Below are positions 52,979 to 61,450 of a DNA stretch of 64,000 nt, one piece after another. Both the position numbers and the translations under genes were made by a program. Numbering within the stretch: the first letter of the stretch is position 1; every line of letters begins with the position of its first letter. A model generated the notes under the pieces. That model was not told the DNA's origin. It searched no databases and saw only the letters and a list, made by a program, of their open reading frames with translations. Origin of the DNA: Streptomyces sp. NBC_01775 (GTDB taxonomy: Bacteria > Actinomycetota > Actinomycetes > Streptomycetales > Streptomycetaceae). Where the stretch lies: positions 3,224,001 to 3,288,000 of the forward strand of contig NZ_CP109104.1 of assembly GCF_035917675.1 (NCBI RefSeq). The letters are read 5' to 3'.

Positions 52979-53335
52979 ATGATCTTGGAGGCACTCGGCT
53001 CCGCCGCCATCGGCCTCGTTCTTGCCCACGGCGCGACCAGGCGGTTCCCCGGGCGGCTCCCCGACCGCCGGCTCGTACTCGCCACGGGCCCCGTGGCCGC
53101 CCTGCTCGGCGGGCTGATCAGCCGTACCGTCCTGGGCTCCGGCCACACCCCGGTGGCGCTGGCCTGTGCGCTGGGCGTCAGCGCCGCGCTGCTGTCCCTG
53201 CTGCTGAAGGACGAGACCCCGGCACGCAGGCAGTGGCGCAGGGATCCCATGCGCGCCACCCCCGCGCCCCGCGGCTCCGCGAGTCTCAGGCAGCCAGGCC
53301 GAGCGCGGCCATCCGCTTCGTATGGGCCTCCGTGA
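52979..53335 (+). CDS. Small integral membrane protein
   Basis: 118 residues with three hydrophobic segments (near 1-18, 34-55 and 58-75: VALACALGVSAALLSLLL) and a basic, low-complexity C-terminus. GAGGAGG 5 nt before ATG 52979 fixes the start. The last 50 bp overlap the convergent ferritin-like gene; relatives I recall are shorter, so the tail may be a read-through extension. Function unknown. Confidence 0.72.
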   Translation: MILEALGSAAIGLVLAHGATRRFPGRLPDRRLVLATGPVAALLGGLISRTVLGSGHTPVALACALGVSAALLSLLLKDETPARRQWRRDPMRATPAPRGSASLRQPGRARPSASYGPP

Positions 53336-54056
53336 TCCGGGAGAACATCTTGCCGACCTCCGCGAGGTCGAAGCCGTCGGCCACCCCGCCCACGAGCATC
53401 GTCGAGAGCGCGTCGCGGTCGGCCACCACCCGCTGAGCCTGGGAGAGCGCCTCCCCCATCAGCCGCCGCGCCCACAGCGCCAGCCGACCGCCCACGCGCG
53501 GCTCGGCCTCGATGGCGGCGCGCACCTTCTCCACCGCGAAGCTGGAGTGGCCTGTGTCATCCAGCACACCGAGCACCAGGTCGCGGGTGTCCGAGTCGAG
53601 ACGGGCGGCGACCTCGCGGTAGAAGTCGGAGGCGATCGAGTCTCCGACGTATGCCTTGATCAGCCCCTCCAGCCAGTCGGAGGGCGCGGTCTGCCGGTGG
53701 AACTCGTCCAGCGGCGCCGCGAAGGGCTCCATCGCCGCCGTGGGGTCGGCGTCGATCCGGGCCAGCCGCTCGCGCAGCTTCTCGAAGTGGTGGAACTCGG
53801 CCGACGCCATGGAGGCAAGCTCCGCCTTGTCCGCGAGGGATGGCGCCAGCTTGGCGTCCTCGGCCAGCCGCTCGAAGGCCGCCAGCTCGCCGTAGGCCAG
53901 CGCGCCCAGCAGGTCGATGACCGCGGCGCGGTAGGTGGGCTCGGCGGATGCCTGGTCCCAGTCCTGGGTGGCGGTCCCGGTGGGGCCTTCTTCCGTGGCG
54001 GCCGGTGCCTCGTTCTGGGCGGCTTCGGCGGGGGCGGTCTTGTCAGGCGTCTGCAT
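53286..54056 (-). CDS. Ferritin-like domain protein
   Basis: 256 residues. After an acidic Ala/Glu-rich N-terminus of about 40 residues, a helical bundle carries carboxylate/His positions of a diiron ferritin-like fold: LAYGELAAFERLAEDA, SAEFHHFEKLRERL, YGD-type GDSIASDFYREVAARL and DDTGHSSFAVEKV. This resembles the tRNA-hydroxylase-like (MiaE) branch of the superfamily; the exact reaction is unknown. ATG 54056 has no usable Shine-Dalgarno but lies 7 nt after TATCGT (54069-54064), suggesting a leaderless mRNA. It corresponds in position to Rv3210c. Confidence 0.85.
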   Translation of the reverse strand: MQTPDKTAPAEAAQNEAPAATEEGPTGTATQDWDQASAEPTYRAAVIDLLGALAYGELAAFERLAEDAKLAPSLADKAELASMASAEFHHFEKLRERLARIDADPTAAMEPFAAPLDEFHRQTAPSDWLEGLIKAYVGDSIASDFYREVAARLDSDTRDLVLGVLDDTGHSSFAVEKVRAAIEAEPRVGGRLALWARRLMGEALSQAQRVVADRDALSTMLVGGVADGFDLAEVGKMFSRITEAHTKRMAALGLAA

Positions 54057-54488
54057 ACCTCGCACGATAGCCCTCGGCACCAGGGCGGGAAGCCCCCCGT
54101 CGGGCGCCCGGCCGCCGCAGCGGCCCTCTGAAGACTCGTACACAACAATCGCCCCGGTACACATGCGCGGATCCGGGGTACAGTGATATTGGGTCCACTG
54201 GATGCGGTGGGCTCATTGCACGAAGTTGCATGAATGCGGATGCCCGGTCGGTGGCACGATCGGCTCCGACCAGACAGCCCTCCGCCTGGCCCGTGCTCCC
54301 CGGTACGGGTCGCGCTGAGAGGGACCGCTCGCGCGAGTAGGGCGCTTGAGCGAGAGCCAGTGGTCCCGCACCGCCAGGCGGGCCGACACTTCGGCCGCCA
54401 GGGTGCGGTACGACCCTCTCCTCGCTCTCCGCCGGGTTGCCAGGCGCCGTCGCCCGCACTCGCGCGTCACACAGAAGAGGCAAACATC
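54057..54488. other. Promoter region and long leader of the DEAD-box helicase gene
   Basis: 432 nt without an independent gene. Promoter-like AT-richer DNA lies around 54170-54240 and includes direct repeats TTGCACGAA and TTGCATGAA. The rest is a GC-rich leader with several short hairpins (for example CTCGCGCGAG) ending in GAAGAGG (54474-54480). The frame upstream of the helicase stays open but is Arg/Pro-rich and unlike its relatives. Confidence 0.5.
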
Positions 54489-56255
54489 CTGTCCACCACC
54501 TTCCGAGATCTCGGAATTCTCTCCGAGACAGCCGAAGCCCTTGAGGCCGTCGGCATCACGTCCCCCTTTCCGATCCAGGAGATGACGCTTCCGGTCGCCC
54601 TCGCGGGCACCGATGTCATCGGCCAGGCGAAGACCGGCACCGGCAAGACGCTGGGCTTCGGCCTCCCCCTTCTCGAGTCGGTGACCGTCCCCGCCGACGT
54701 CGAGCTGGGGCGCGCGAAGCCGGAGGAGCTGACCGACGCTCCCCAGGCCCTCGTCGTCGTACCCACCCGTGAGCTGTGTCAGCAGGTCACCAACGACCTG
54801 CTCACCGCGGGCAAGGTCCGCAATGTCCGGGTCCTGTCGATCTATGGCGGCCGTGCCTACGAGCCGCAGGTCGAGGCCCTGAAGAAGGGCGTCGACGTGA
54901 TCGTCGGCACCCCCGGCCGGCTGCTCGACCTGGCGGGCCAGAAGAAGCTGCGGCTGTCCGAGATCCGGACGCTCGTCCTGGACGAGGCCGACGAGATGCT
55001 CGACCTGGGCTTCCTGCCCGACGTCGAGAAGATCATCGAGATGCTGCCCACGCGGCGCCAGACGATGCTCTTCTCAGCGACGATGCCGGGCCAGGTCATC
55101 TCGCTCGCCCGCCGCTACATGAGCCAGCCCACCCACATCCGCGCCACCGCGCCGGATGACGAGGGCCAGACCGTCGCCAACACCAAGCAGCACGTCTTCC
55201 GCGCTCACAACATGGACAAGCCGGAGATGGTCTCCCGGATCCTCCAGGCCGACGGCCGCGGACTGGTGATGGTCTTCTGCCGTACGAAGCGCACGGCGGC
55301 CGACGTCGCCGAGCAGCTCGCCCGGCGCGGCTTCGCCTCCGGTGCCGTCCACGGCGACCTGGGCCAGGGGGCGCGCGAGCAGGCGCTGCGCGCCTTCCGT
55401 AACGGCAAGGTCGATGTGCTGGTCTGCACTGATGTGGCGGCGCGCGGCATCGATGTCGACAACGTCACACACGTGATCAACTACCAGACGCCCGAGGACG
55501 AGAAGACCTATCTGCACCGCATCGGACGCACCGGCCGCGCGGGCAACTCCGGCATCGCCGTCACGCTGGTCGACTGGGACGACATCCCCCGTTGGCAGCT
55601 GATCAACAAGGCGCTGGGCCTGGGCCTCGAAGACCCGGAGGAGACCTACTCCACCTCGCCGCACTTCTACGAGGCGATGGGCATCCCCGACGGCGCCAAG
55701 GGCGTGCTGCCCCGTGCCGAGCGCACCCGCGCCGGGCTGGCGGCCGAGGAGATCGAGGACCTGGGCGAGACCGGCGCCAAGCCGCGCGGAAAGTCCGCTC
55801 CGGCCGCCGAGCGTGAGCGCCCCGCGCGCCCCCGTCGTCAGCGTCAGCGCACGCGTGGCGCTCTGCGCTCCGAGGACGAGGGCGGAGAAGGCGGTAAGGG
55901 CGCACCGGCGAAGGCATCCGCTGCCCCCGCTTCCGCTTCCGCCGCCAAGGCTCAGGGCGCCGTCGCGACAGCCGAGGGCGAGCAGGTCGAGGGCGAGGCC
56001 ACCGGCGCGCGCAAGCCGCGCCGCCGCCGTCGTACGCGCTCCGGCGCCGCGGCGTCCGCCGGTACCGGCACGGCCGCGCCCCAGGGCGGGCAGGCGGACG
56101 GCGGCGCGCCCGCCGAGGCCGCCGCGTCCGCGTCCGAGCCGTCCTCCTCGGGTGAGGCGCGCAAGCCGCGCAGGCGCAGCAGGACCCGCTCGGGCGCCGC
56201 GAGCCGTACGAGCGCCGCGAGCGAGGCCCCGGCCGCGCAGGCGACCGACGGCTGA
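54489..56255 (+). CDS. DEAD-box RNA helicase with basic tail
   Basis: 588 residues if translation begins at CTG 54489. Motifs: Q motif FPIQEMTLP, Walker A AKTGTGKT, PTREL, DEAD in VLDEADEMLDLG, SAT, and HRIGRTGRAG. The C-terminal about 180 residues are an unstructured basic tail with repeats such as RKPRRRRRTRSGAA. It probably unwinds RNA in ribosome assembly or cold adaptation (Rv3211/RhlE type). No ATG, GTG or TTG lies near the conserved beginning (STTFRDLGIL); GAAGAGG 8 nt upstream fits CTG 54489. A start at ATG 54234 would add 85 residues with no similarity and a poor site. Confidence 0.9.
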   Translation: MSTTFRDLGILSETAEALEAVGITSPFPIQEMTLPVALAGTDVIGQAKTGTGKTLGFGLPLLESVTVPADVELGRAKPEELTDAPQALVVVPTRELCQQVTNDLLTAGKVRNVRVLSIYGGRAYEPQVEALKKGVDVIVGTPGRLLDLAGQKKLRLSEIRTLVLDEADEMLDLGFLPDVEKIIEMLPTRRQTMLFSATMPGQVISLARRYMSQPTHIRATAPDDEGQTVANTKQHVFRAHNMDKPEMVSRILQADGRGLVMVFCRTKRTAADVAEQLARRGFASGAVHGDLGQGAREQALRAFRNGKVDVLVCTDVAARGIDVDNVTHVINYQTPEDEKTYLHRIGRTGRAGNSGIAVTLVDWDDIPRWQLINKALGLGLEDPEETYSTSPHFYEAMGIPDGAKGVLPRAERTRAGLAAEEIEDLGETGAKPRGKSAPAAERERPARPRRQRQRTRGALRSEDEGGEGGKGAPAKASAAPASASAAKAQGAVATAEGEQVEGEATGARKPRRRRRTRSGAAASAGTGTAAPQGGQADGGAPAEAAASASEPSSSGEARKPRRRSRTRSGAASRTSAASEAPAAQATDG

Positions 56256-56320
56256 CGGCTGCCCGCTGCTCGCGGCCGACGGCCGCTGACGGCTGACGGC
56301 CGCTGGCTGAGCGCTGACGG
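56245..56320. repeat. Scattered GCTGACGG repeats after the helicase gene
   Basis: Several copies of GCTGACGG and GACGGC(C/T)GCTG occur within 75 nt spanning the stop codon region and downstream. Confidence 0.5.
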
Positions 56321-56324
56321 TCAA

Positions 56325-56364
56325 GAACGGCCCGGTGCCCCTCACGAGGGGTGCCGGGTCGTTC
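56325..56364 (+). terminator. Terminator after the DEAD-box helicase gene
   Basis: An about 19-bp stem with G-U and one mismatch pair, from GAACGGCCCGGTG to CCGGGTCGTTC. Confidence 0.7.
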
Positions 56365-56391
56365 GACGTGCGCTGCGGGTAGCGTCCTGGC

Positions 56392-57342
56392 ATGAGCAAG
56401 CCCCCGTTCCTGGCGCTGCCTTCAGGTGTGCGCGCGTACCGCCTGGCCACCGAGCGCGGCGAGTTCGCGGTGCACGACACCGGCCCCGCCAGACACCCGG
56501 ACGCGGTCGCCGGTGCGTCCGCCGATGTGCCCACCGCGCTGTTGCTGCCCGGATTCACCGGCAGCAAGGAGGACTTCATCGGTCTGCTGGAGCCGCTGGC
56601 CCGGGCCGGGATGCGTGCGGTCGCCGTGGACGGGCGCGGGCAGTTCGAGACGGGCGGTCCGCACGACGAGAGTGCCTACGCCCAGCCCGAGTTGGCCCGG
56701 GATGTGCTCGCCGTGGCCCGCGCGCTGGGGCGGGACTCGGATGGGGAGGCAGGAGCAGCCCGCCCCCTCCATCTGATGGGGCACTCGCTGGGCGGGCTGA
56801 TCGCGCGCGCCGCCGTGCTGTTGGAGCCCTCCGCCTTCGCCTCGCTGACGGTGATGAGCAGCGGCCCCGCCGCCGTCGGGCCCTCGCAGCGGCAGCGCGT
56901 CGACCTGCTGCTGAGCGCGCTGCCCACAAGGGGCCTGGAGGCCATCTGGCAGCTCATGCGGGAGCTGGACCAGTCGGTGGGCTCGGCGGGAGAGGCTCCG
57001 TACTCGCGCGCGGAGGCCGAGGAGACCACGGCAGCGATGGACGCGTTCTTGCGCCGCCGCTGGCTGAGCAACGTCCCTGAACAGCTGATGGTCACGGGAC
57101 GGCAGTTGCAGACGGAGCCGGACAGGGTCGGCGAACTGGCCGCGCTCTCCCTGCCCTTCCACGTGGTCTCCGGTACGGCGGACGACGCCTGGCCGGTGCC
57201 GCTGCTGGACGAGATGGCCCTGCGGCTGGGCGCCCGGCGCACCGTCGTCCCGGACACCGGCCACTCCCCGAACGCGGAGCGCCCCCAGGAGACGGCCCAC
57301 GCCCTGGCCGCGTTCTGGCGCAGCCCTCCGGCCGGCGGCTGA
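56392..57342 (+). CDS. Alpha/beta hydrolase
   Basis: 316 residues. ALLLPGFTGSKEDF oxyanion loop, AVDGRGQFETGG, nucleophile Ser in LMGHSLGGLIARA, and His in DTGHSPNAERP near the C-terminus. It has no signal peptide. A cap-like region with TRGLEAIWQLMRELD follows the nucleophile. Substrate unknown. It is separated from the PHP phosphoesterase stop codon by only 2 nt, tail to tail. Confidence 0.9.
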   Translation: MSKPPFLALPSGVRAYRLATERGEFAVHDTGPARHPDAVAGASADVPTALLLPGFTGSKEDFIGLLEPLARAGMRAVAVDGRGQFETGGPHDESAYAQPELARDVLAVARALGRDSDGEAGAARPLHLMGHSLGGLIARAAVLLEPSAFASLTVMSSGPAAVGPSQRQRVDLLLSALPTRGLEAIWQLMRELDQSVGSAGEAPYSRAEAEETTAAMDAFLRRRWLSNVPEQLMVTGRQLQTEPDRVGELAALSLPFHVVSGTADDAWPVPLLDEMALRLGARRTVVPDTGHSPNAERPQETAHALAAFWRSPPAGG

Positions 57343-57344
57343 GC

Positions 57345-58190
57345 TCAGCCCGTGACGGGGCCCGGGCCCGAGGCGCGGGCGGCGATCTCGGCGTAGACGT
57401 CGGGGGCCGTCGTCAGCTCCCCGAGCTCGATGTTCTTGCGGCTGCCGTGGTAGTCGCTGGATCCGGTGGCCAGGATTCCCAGGTCGGCGGCGAGGGCGTG
57501 CAGCCGGGCGCGGGTGGCGGGTTCGTGGTCGGCGTGGTCGGCCTCGACACCGTCGAGGCCGGCCTCGGCGAGTTCGGCTATCGCGCTCTCGGGGACGCAC
57601 TGTCCGCGCTTGGCGGCCAGCGGGTGGGCGAAGACAGCGACCCCGCCCGCGCCCTTGATCAGCCGCAGCGCGTCGAAGGGGTTCAGCTCGTGCTTGCCGA
57701 CGTAGGCGCGGCCGTCGTTGGCGATCCACTCCTCGGTGAAGGCGTCGGAGACCGTCTCGACGACGCCTGCCTCGACCATGGCAGCGGCGATGTGCGGGCG
57801 GCCCACGGTGCCGTCACCGGCGATCCGGGCGACCTGCTCCCACGTGACGGGCACGCCCAGCTCTTCCAGCTTGGCGACGATCGCCCGGGCACGCGGCACG
57901 CGGTCGTCGCGCACCAGCTCCCGCTCGCGCGCCAGTTCGGGCTCGGCGGGGTCGAAGAGGTAGGCGAGCATGTGCAGGCTGATGCCGTCCAGGCGGCAGG
58001 ACAGCTCGGCGCCCCGGACCAGAGTGAGGCCCGCGGGCAGGGCCGCCATGGCCTCGGGGTGCCCCGCGACGGTGTCGTGGTCGGTCAGCGCGATCACGTC
58101 GAGGCCCGCGGCGGCGGCGTTGCGTACCAACTCGGCCGGGGTGTCGGTGCCGTCCGAGGCGGTGGAGTGGGTGTGCAGGTCGATGCGCAC
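57345..58190 (-). CDS. PHP-domain phosphoesterase
   Basis: 281 residues. Metal-binding motifs of the PHP family: DLHTHSTASDG, ALTDHDTVAG, GAELSC, VFAHPLA and GSSDYHG. The size and spacing match the YciV/RNase AM group, which hydrolyses 3',5'-bisphosphates or short RNA from the 5' end. GTG 58190 has GGGAG about 9 nt upstream. It is tail to tail with the alpha/beta hydrolase. Exact substrate uncertain. Confidence 0.93.
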   Translation of the reverse strand: MRIDLHTHSTASDGTDTPAELVRNAAAAGLDVIALTDHDTVAGHPEAMAALPAGLTLVRGAELSCRLDGISLHMLAYLFDPAEPELARERELVRDDRVPRARAIVAKLEELGVPVTWEQVARIAGDGTVGRPHIAAAMVEAGVVETVSDAFTEEWIANDGRAYVGKHELNPFDALRLIKGAGGVAVFAHPLAAKRGQCVPESAIAELAEAGLDGVEADHADHEPATRARLHALAADLGILATGSSDYHGSRKNIELGELTTAPDVYAEIAARASGPGPVTG

Positions 58191-58413
58191 GGACGGGCTC
58201 TCCCTCTGCGGGATCGTTCGGGCCGGTCAGGGCCCTCGGATCTCCGGTCTGCGTGGTGGCTGATGCGTAGCGGGTGGTCGTCATGGCCGGCGCGTACTGC
58301 CGGCGCCCGGTCGGTCACCGGGGCCGACGCGACCGCCGGGTGACGGGCGCCGCGTGACGGACGCCGGGGAACGGACATGTTCAGGATAACGGCCCCGCCG
58401 GCGGCCCGGCCCG

Positions 58414-59052
58414 TCAGGAGATCAGGCGCGGGGAGAGCGCACCGCAGGGCAGCAGGTCGACCTCGGCGCCCGCGTCACGCAGGTCGGTGAGCACGAGTTC
58501 GTCGTAGAGCATCAGCCCGGACTGCTCGGGCCACACGATCGCCCACAGCCACAGCCCACGCGCCTCCCCGGCGAAGACGGCGCGGTCGTCGGGGGAACCG
58601 CTGACGTGCCAGAGGGGGGTGGGCCGCCCGGCGGCCAGCACCTTGGCGTGCGGGGGCTTACCGGTACATATGGCGGGACCGGGGTCGGGACCCTCGATCC
58701 CGGCGTAGCGCGCGCCGAGGCCCACGCCCAGCTCCTCGGCCACCAGAAGGAGTTCGCCGGGGCCGCCGAGGGGGCCGGGACCCGAGCAGGCGACGGCGGT
58801 CGCGCGGCCTCCGCTCCGGTCGTCGCCCGCGCTCGCGACGCCGGTGAACAGCCAGCCCACGGGCAGCGGCCAGGGCATCCAGACGGGAACCTGCGTGCGA
58901 CCCACCACGACGGCGAGAGCCTCGACACTGGGTGGGATGACCGGCTGGAGCGGGTGCACGGCGCCGTGGATGCCGCACTGCCAGGTGTCGGCGAAGAGGC
59001 CGGGCGCCCTGACCCGGCTACCGCATTTCGGACAACTGGGTTCGCCCCTCAT
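58414..59052 (-). CDS. DUF6758-type protein with zinc-ribbon N-terminus
   Basis: 212 residues. CPKCG at the N-terminus and CGIHG further on form a plausible zinc site; the core includes PVWMPWPLPVGWLFTGVA and the C-terminus LLPCGALSPRLIS. I recall this as a streptomycete protein without known function (DUF6758). No membrane helix is clear. It precedes the PHP gene by 223 nt on the same strand. Confidence 0.75.
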   Translation of the reverse strand: MRGEPSCPKCGSRVRAPGLFADTWQCGIHGAVHPLQPVIPPSVEALAVVVGRTQVPVWMPWPLPVGWLFTGVASAGDDRSGGRATAVACSGPGPLGGPGELLLVAEELGVGLGARYAGIEGPDPGPAICTGKPPHAKVLAAGRPTPLWHVSGSPDDRAVFAGEARGLWLWAIVWPEQSGLMLYDELVLTDLRDAGAEVDLLPCGALSPRLIS

Positions 59053-59167
59053 GGCCCTTAACGGTCCTACCGGGCCGCCCTCGCGTCAAGGACGATCACT
59101 CACCTGGCCCCGGCCGGCGGCGCCGTCGCAGGTGAGACGGGGGCCACTCCCGGGATATAGATGTAAT

Positions 59168-59196
59168 TTGCAGTAATTAGCTTGCCTAATTTATTG
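59168..59196 (+). promoter_or_regulatory. Promoter/operator of the MFS exporter gene
   Basis: An AT-rich island with TTGCAG (59168-59173) and, 17 nt on, TTATTG (59191-59196). The inverted repeat AATTAG-CTTGC-CTAATT (59175-59191) fills the spacer; this is MarR-like in shape and typical of drug-exporter promoters. No MarR gene lies nearby. Confidence 0.5.
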
Positions 59197-59245
59197 TGTG
59201 TAGACGTCAACGACTTTCGGGGCTCGCATCCAAGGAGCGGCAGGC

Positions 59246-60493
59246 ATGAGTGGTGATCCGTTCGACGAAGGCGGAGGCAGTCTCCTCCGCCAGCCGAAGG
59301 CCGTGTGGGCCACGGCAGGCGCTTCCGTCGTCGCCTTCATGGGCATCGGCCTGGTCGACCCGATCCTCCCTTCGATCGCCAAGGGGCTCGAGGCCACCCC
59401 GAGCCAGGTCTCACTCCTGTTCACCTCGTACTTCCTCATCACCGCCGTCGCGATGCTGGTCACCGGTTTCGTCTCCAGCAGGATCGGCGGGCGCAAGACG
59501 CTGCTGCTCGGCCTGGCGCTCGTGGTGGTCTTCGCGGCGCTCTCCGGCACCTCGGGCTCCGTCGGCGAGCTGGTCGGATTCCGGGCGGGCTGGGGCCTGG
59601 GCAACGCCCTCTTCGTCTCCACGTCGCTCGCCGTGATCGTCGGCGCGGCGGCAGGGGGCAGCGCGGCGGCCATCTTGCTCTACGAGTCGGCACTCGGGCT
59701 CGGCATGGCCTGCGGCCCGCTGCTGGGCGCGGTGCTCGGCGACGCGAGCTGGCGCTTCCCCTTCTTCGGCACGGCCATCTTGATGGCCGTCGGCTTCCTC
59801 GCCATCACGGCCTTCTTGAAGGAGCAGCCCAAGCCCGCGCGCAAGACCTCGCTGCTCGACCCCGTCAAGGCGCTCGGGCACGGCGGGCTGGCCTCGGCGG
59901 CGGCCTCGGCGTTCTTCTACAACTACGCGTTCTTCACGGTGCTCGCCTTCACACCGTTCGTGCTGAACATGTCGCCGTACCGCTCCGGCGCCGTCTTCTT
60001 CGCCTGGGGCGTGCTGCTGGCCGTCTTCTCGGTGCTGGTCGCACCCAGGCTCCAGGAGCGCTTCGGCTCGCTCAAGGTGCTGGGCACCTCGCTCGTGCTG
60101 ATGGCGATCGACCTGGTGGTGCTCGGATACGGCAACCACACCACCGCCATCGTCGGCACGATCGTCTCCGGCGCGTTCATCGGCCTCAACAACACCGTCT
60201 ACACGGAGCTGGCGCTCGGCGTCTCCGACGCCCCCCGTCCGGTGGCGAGCGCGGGCTACAACTTCGTGCGCTGGTTCGCCGCGGCGGCGGCCCCCTTCCT
60301 GGCGCCGAAGATCGAGGAATGGGCGAACATCCACATCCCGTTCGTGGTCGCGGCCCTGGCCGCCGCCGTGGGCGCTGTGATCGTCGGCGTCCGCCGCAAG
60401 TCCCTGACGATGGAGGCCCAGGAACTGCTCCCCGAGCACGAGGCGGAGGACGCGGCCGTCGCCCAGGGCGAGGTCCAGCCGGCCACCAGCTAG
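59246..60493 (+). CDS. MFS transporter (drug-exporter type)
   Basis: 415 residues with about 12 transmembrane helices. The first loop has GLVDPILPSIAKGLEA, and the loop between helices 2 and 3 reads SSRIGGRKTLLLG, the MFS signature motif A. The N-terminal domain resembles the 12-helix H+ antiporters for small molecules. AAGGAG 8 nt upstream of ATG 59246. The short C-terminus is acidic and disordered. The stop lies in a palindrome (60490-60530). The substrate is unknown; a MarR-type repeat upstream suggests induction by it. Confidence 0.92.
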   Translation: MSGDPFDEGGGSLLRQPKAVWATAGASVVAFMGIGLVDPILPSIAKGLEATPSQVSLLFTSYFLITAVAMLVTGFVSSRIGGRKTLLLGLALVVVFAALSGTSGSVGELVGFRAGWGLGNALFVSTSLAVIVGAAAGGSAAAILLYESALGLGMACGPLLGAVLGDASWRFPFFGTAILMAVGFLAITAFLKEQPKPARKTSLLDPVKALGHGGLASAAASAFFYNYAFFTVLAFTPFVLNMSPYRSGAVFFAWGVLLAVFSVLVAPRLQERFGSLKVLGTSLVLMAIDLVVLGYGNHTTAIVGTIVSGAFIGLNNTVYTELALGVSDAPRPVASAGYNFVRWFAAAAAPFLAPKIEEWANIHIPFVVAALAAAVGAVIVGVRRKSLTMEAQELLPEHEAEDAAVAQGEVQPATS

Positions 60494-60530
60494 TGCCCCT
60501 CCCGGCAAACATTGCCGGTCACGGCACTAG
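60490..60530. repeat. Nested palindrome CTAGTGCC...GGCACTAG
   Basis: The outer arms CTAGTGCC (60490-60497) and GGCACTAG (60523-60530), and inner arms CCGGCAA and TTGCCGG, are separated by symmetrical 4-nt loops. It overlaps the MFS stop codon and lies between convergent genes. It may be a terminator or a repetitive palindromic element. Confidence 0.65.
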
Positions 60531-60612
60531 CCCTCTTGGGAAGCTCCCCCGCGAGCCCGCCCCGCGTGATGAGCCCGTCCGTGGGATGAGCCCGTCCCCG
60601 TGTGGGGCGGGC

Positions 60613-61230
60613 TCAGTCGCCCAGCGGCACCGGGCCGCGCGCCGGGTCGCGCAGGTCCGTCCCGTGGCGCAGCCACCTCTCCTGAAGCGCGTCCGCACCG
60701 TGGACGCGCTTCCAGGCGGCTTCGGTCGGTGTCATCGGCAGCAGCGGCAGGAAGCGGACCGGCTCCGGCGGCGCTCCCCCAGCTCCGCCGGGAGATGCCC
60801 CCAAGGCCAGGTCCGCCACCAGTCCCCCGGGCTCGGCGACCAGGACGGAGGTGAACGGCGCCCCCGGCCACAGCGGTTCACCCGTGTCCAGGGAGGCGCC
60901 CGGGGCGACCACGACGCCCTCGACCTGAGGTGAGGCCGCCAGCACGGCCAGCGGGCGCAGCACCTTGTCGGTGTCGGCGATACCGGCCCGTACGGTCAGC
61001 AGCAGTTCGGCACGCGGCCCCCGTTCGGGGTCGGCGAGCACCTCGGCGGGGTCGGCCATGGGCGCGGACGACATGCCAAGCGTGGCGTATCGCACAGTCC
61101 CGGCGTCGGCGTCCACGAAACGCAGCACCTCGATGCGCTCCGTCCCCAGGAAGGTCACAGAGGCCCGAGCACCGGGTTCGCCCAGGGTTTCGCGCAGCCG
61201 GGAGTCGACGAGGGTCCGTACGTCAGCCAT
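60613..61230 (-). CDS. Suppressor-of-fused domain protein
   Basis: 205 residues. The pattern VTFLGTERIEVLRF, YATLGMSSAPMADP, VEGVVVAPGASLD, LWPGAPFTSVLVAEPG and FLPLLPMTPTEAAWK is that of bacterial suppressor-of-fused (SUFU-like) proteins, which occur widely but without settled function; some serve as immunity proteins. ATG 61230 has no Shine-Dalgarno but lies 6 nt after TATGCT (61242-61237), suggesting leaderless translation. An upstream frame to 61293 is open but lacks similarity. Confidence 0.82.
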   Translation of the reverse strand: MADVRTLVDSRLRETLGEPGARASVTFLGTERIEVLRFVDADAGTVRYATLGMSSAPMADPAEVLADPERGPRAELLLTVRAGIADTDKVLRPLAVLAASPQVEGVVVAPGASLDTGEPLWPGAPFTSVLVAEPGGLVADLALGASPGGAGGAPPEPVRFLPLLPMTPTEAAWKRVHGADALQERWLRHGTDLRDPARGPVPLGD

Positions 61231-61318
61231 CCAGCGAGCATAGATCGCGTAAGGACGCGGCAAAGGGGCACCCGCCTCGCCACGAGGGGGCACGGGGAAG
61301 GTGGTTCCAGTGCTACCG

Positions 61319-61333
61319 TTGACCGCCGGTCAA
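61319..61333. promoter_or_regulatory. Inverted repeat TTGACC-GCC-GGTCAA
   Basis: A perfect 6-3-6 palindrome about 55 nt upstream of the AGGAGG site; a possible operator for the corA leader transcript. Confidence 0.4.
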
Positions 61334-61387
61334 GGCGTGTACACATCGTCCCCCACGGGGGCCCGGCCGGAGGAGGTGGGACCTGAC

Positions 61388-61450
61388 ATGGATCCGAGTC
61401 GACCGTGCAGTACCGGCCGTTCTTCCCACCCGGCACGTCCCCGCTCCTGA
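61388..61450 (+). CDS. Candidate leader peptide upstream of corA
   Basis: Twenty codons from ATG 61388 (MDPSRPCSTGRSS, then HPARPRS) after AGGAGGTGGG (61371-61380). A second frame, GTG 61405 to TAA 61458, encodes the Pro-rich QYRPFFPPGTSPLLRP. Either could be a regulatory leader, since Pro-rich leader peptides control magnesium transporter genes in enteric bacteria. Translation is unproven. Confidence 0.3.
   Translation: MDPSRPCSTGRSSHPARPRS

Noticed and set aside
54234..54488. N-terminal extension of the DEAD-box helicase from ATG 54234
   Set aside because: Arg/Pro-rich, no similarity expected, and a better ribosome-binding site precedes CTG 54489.
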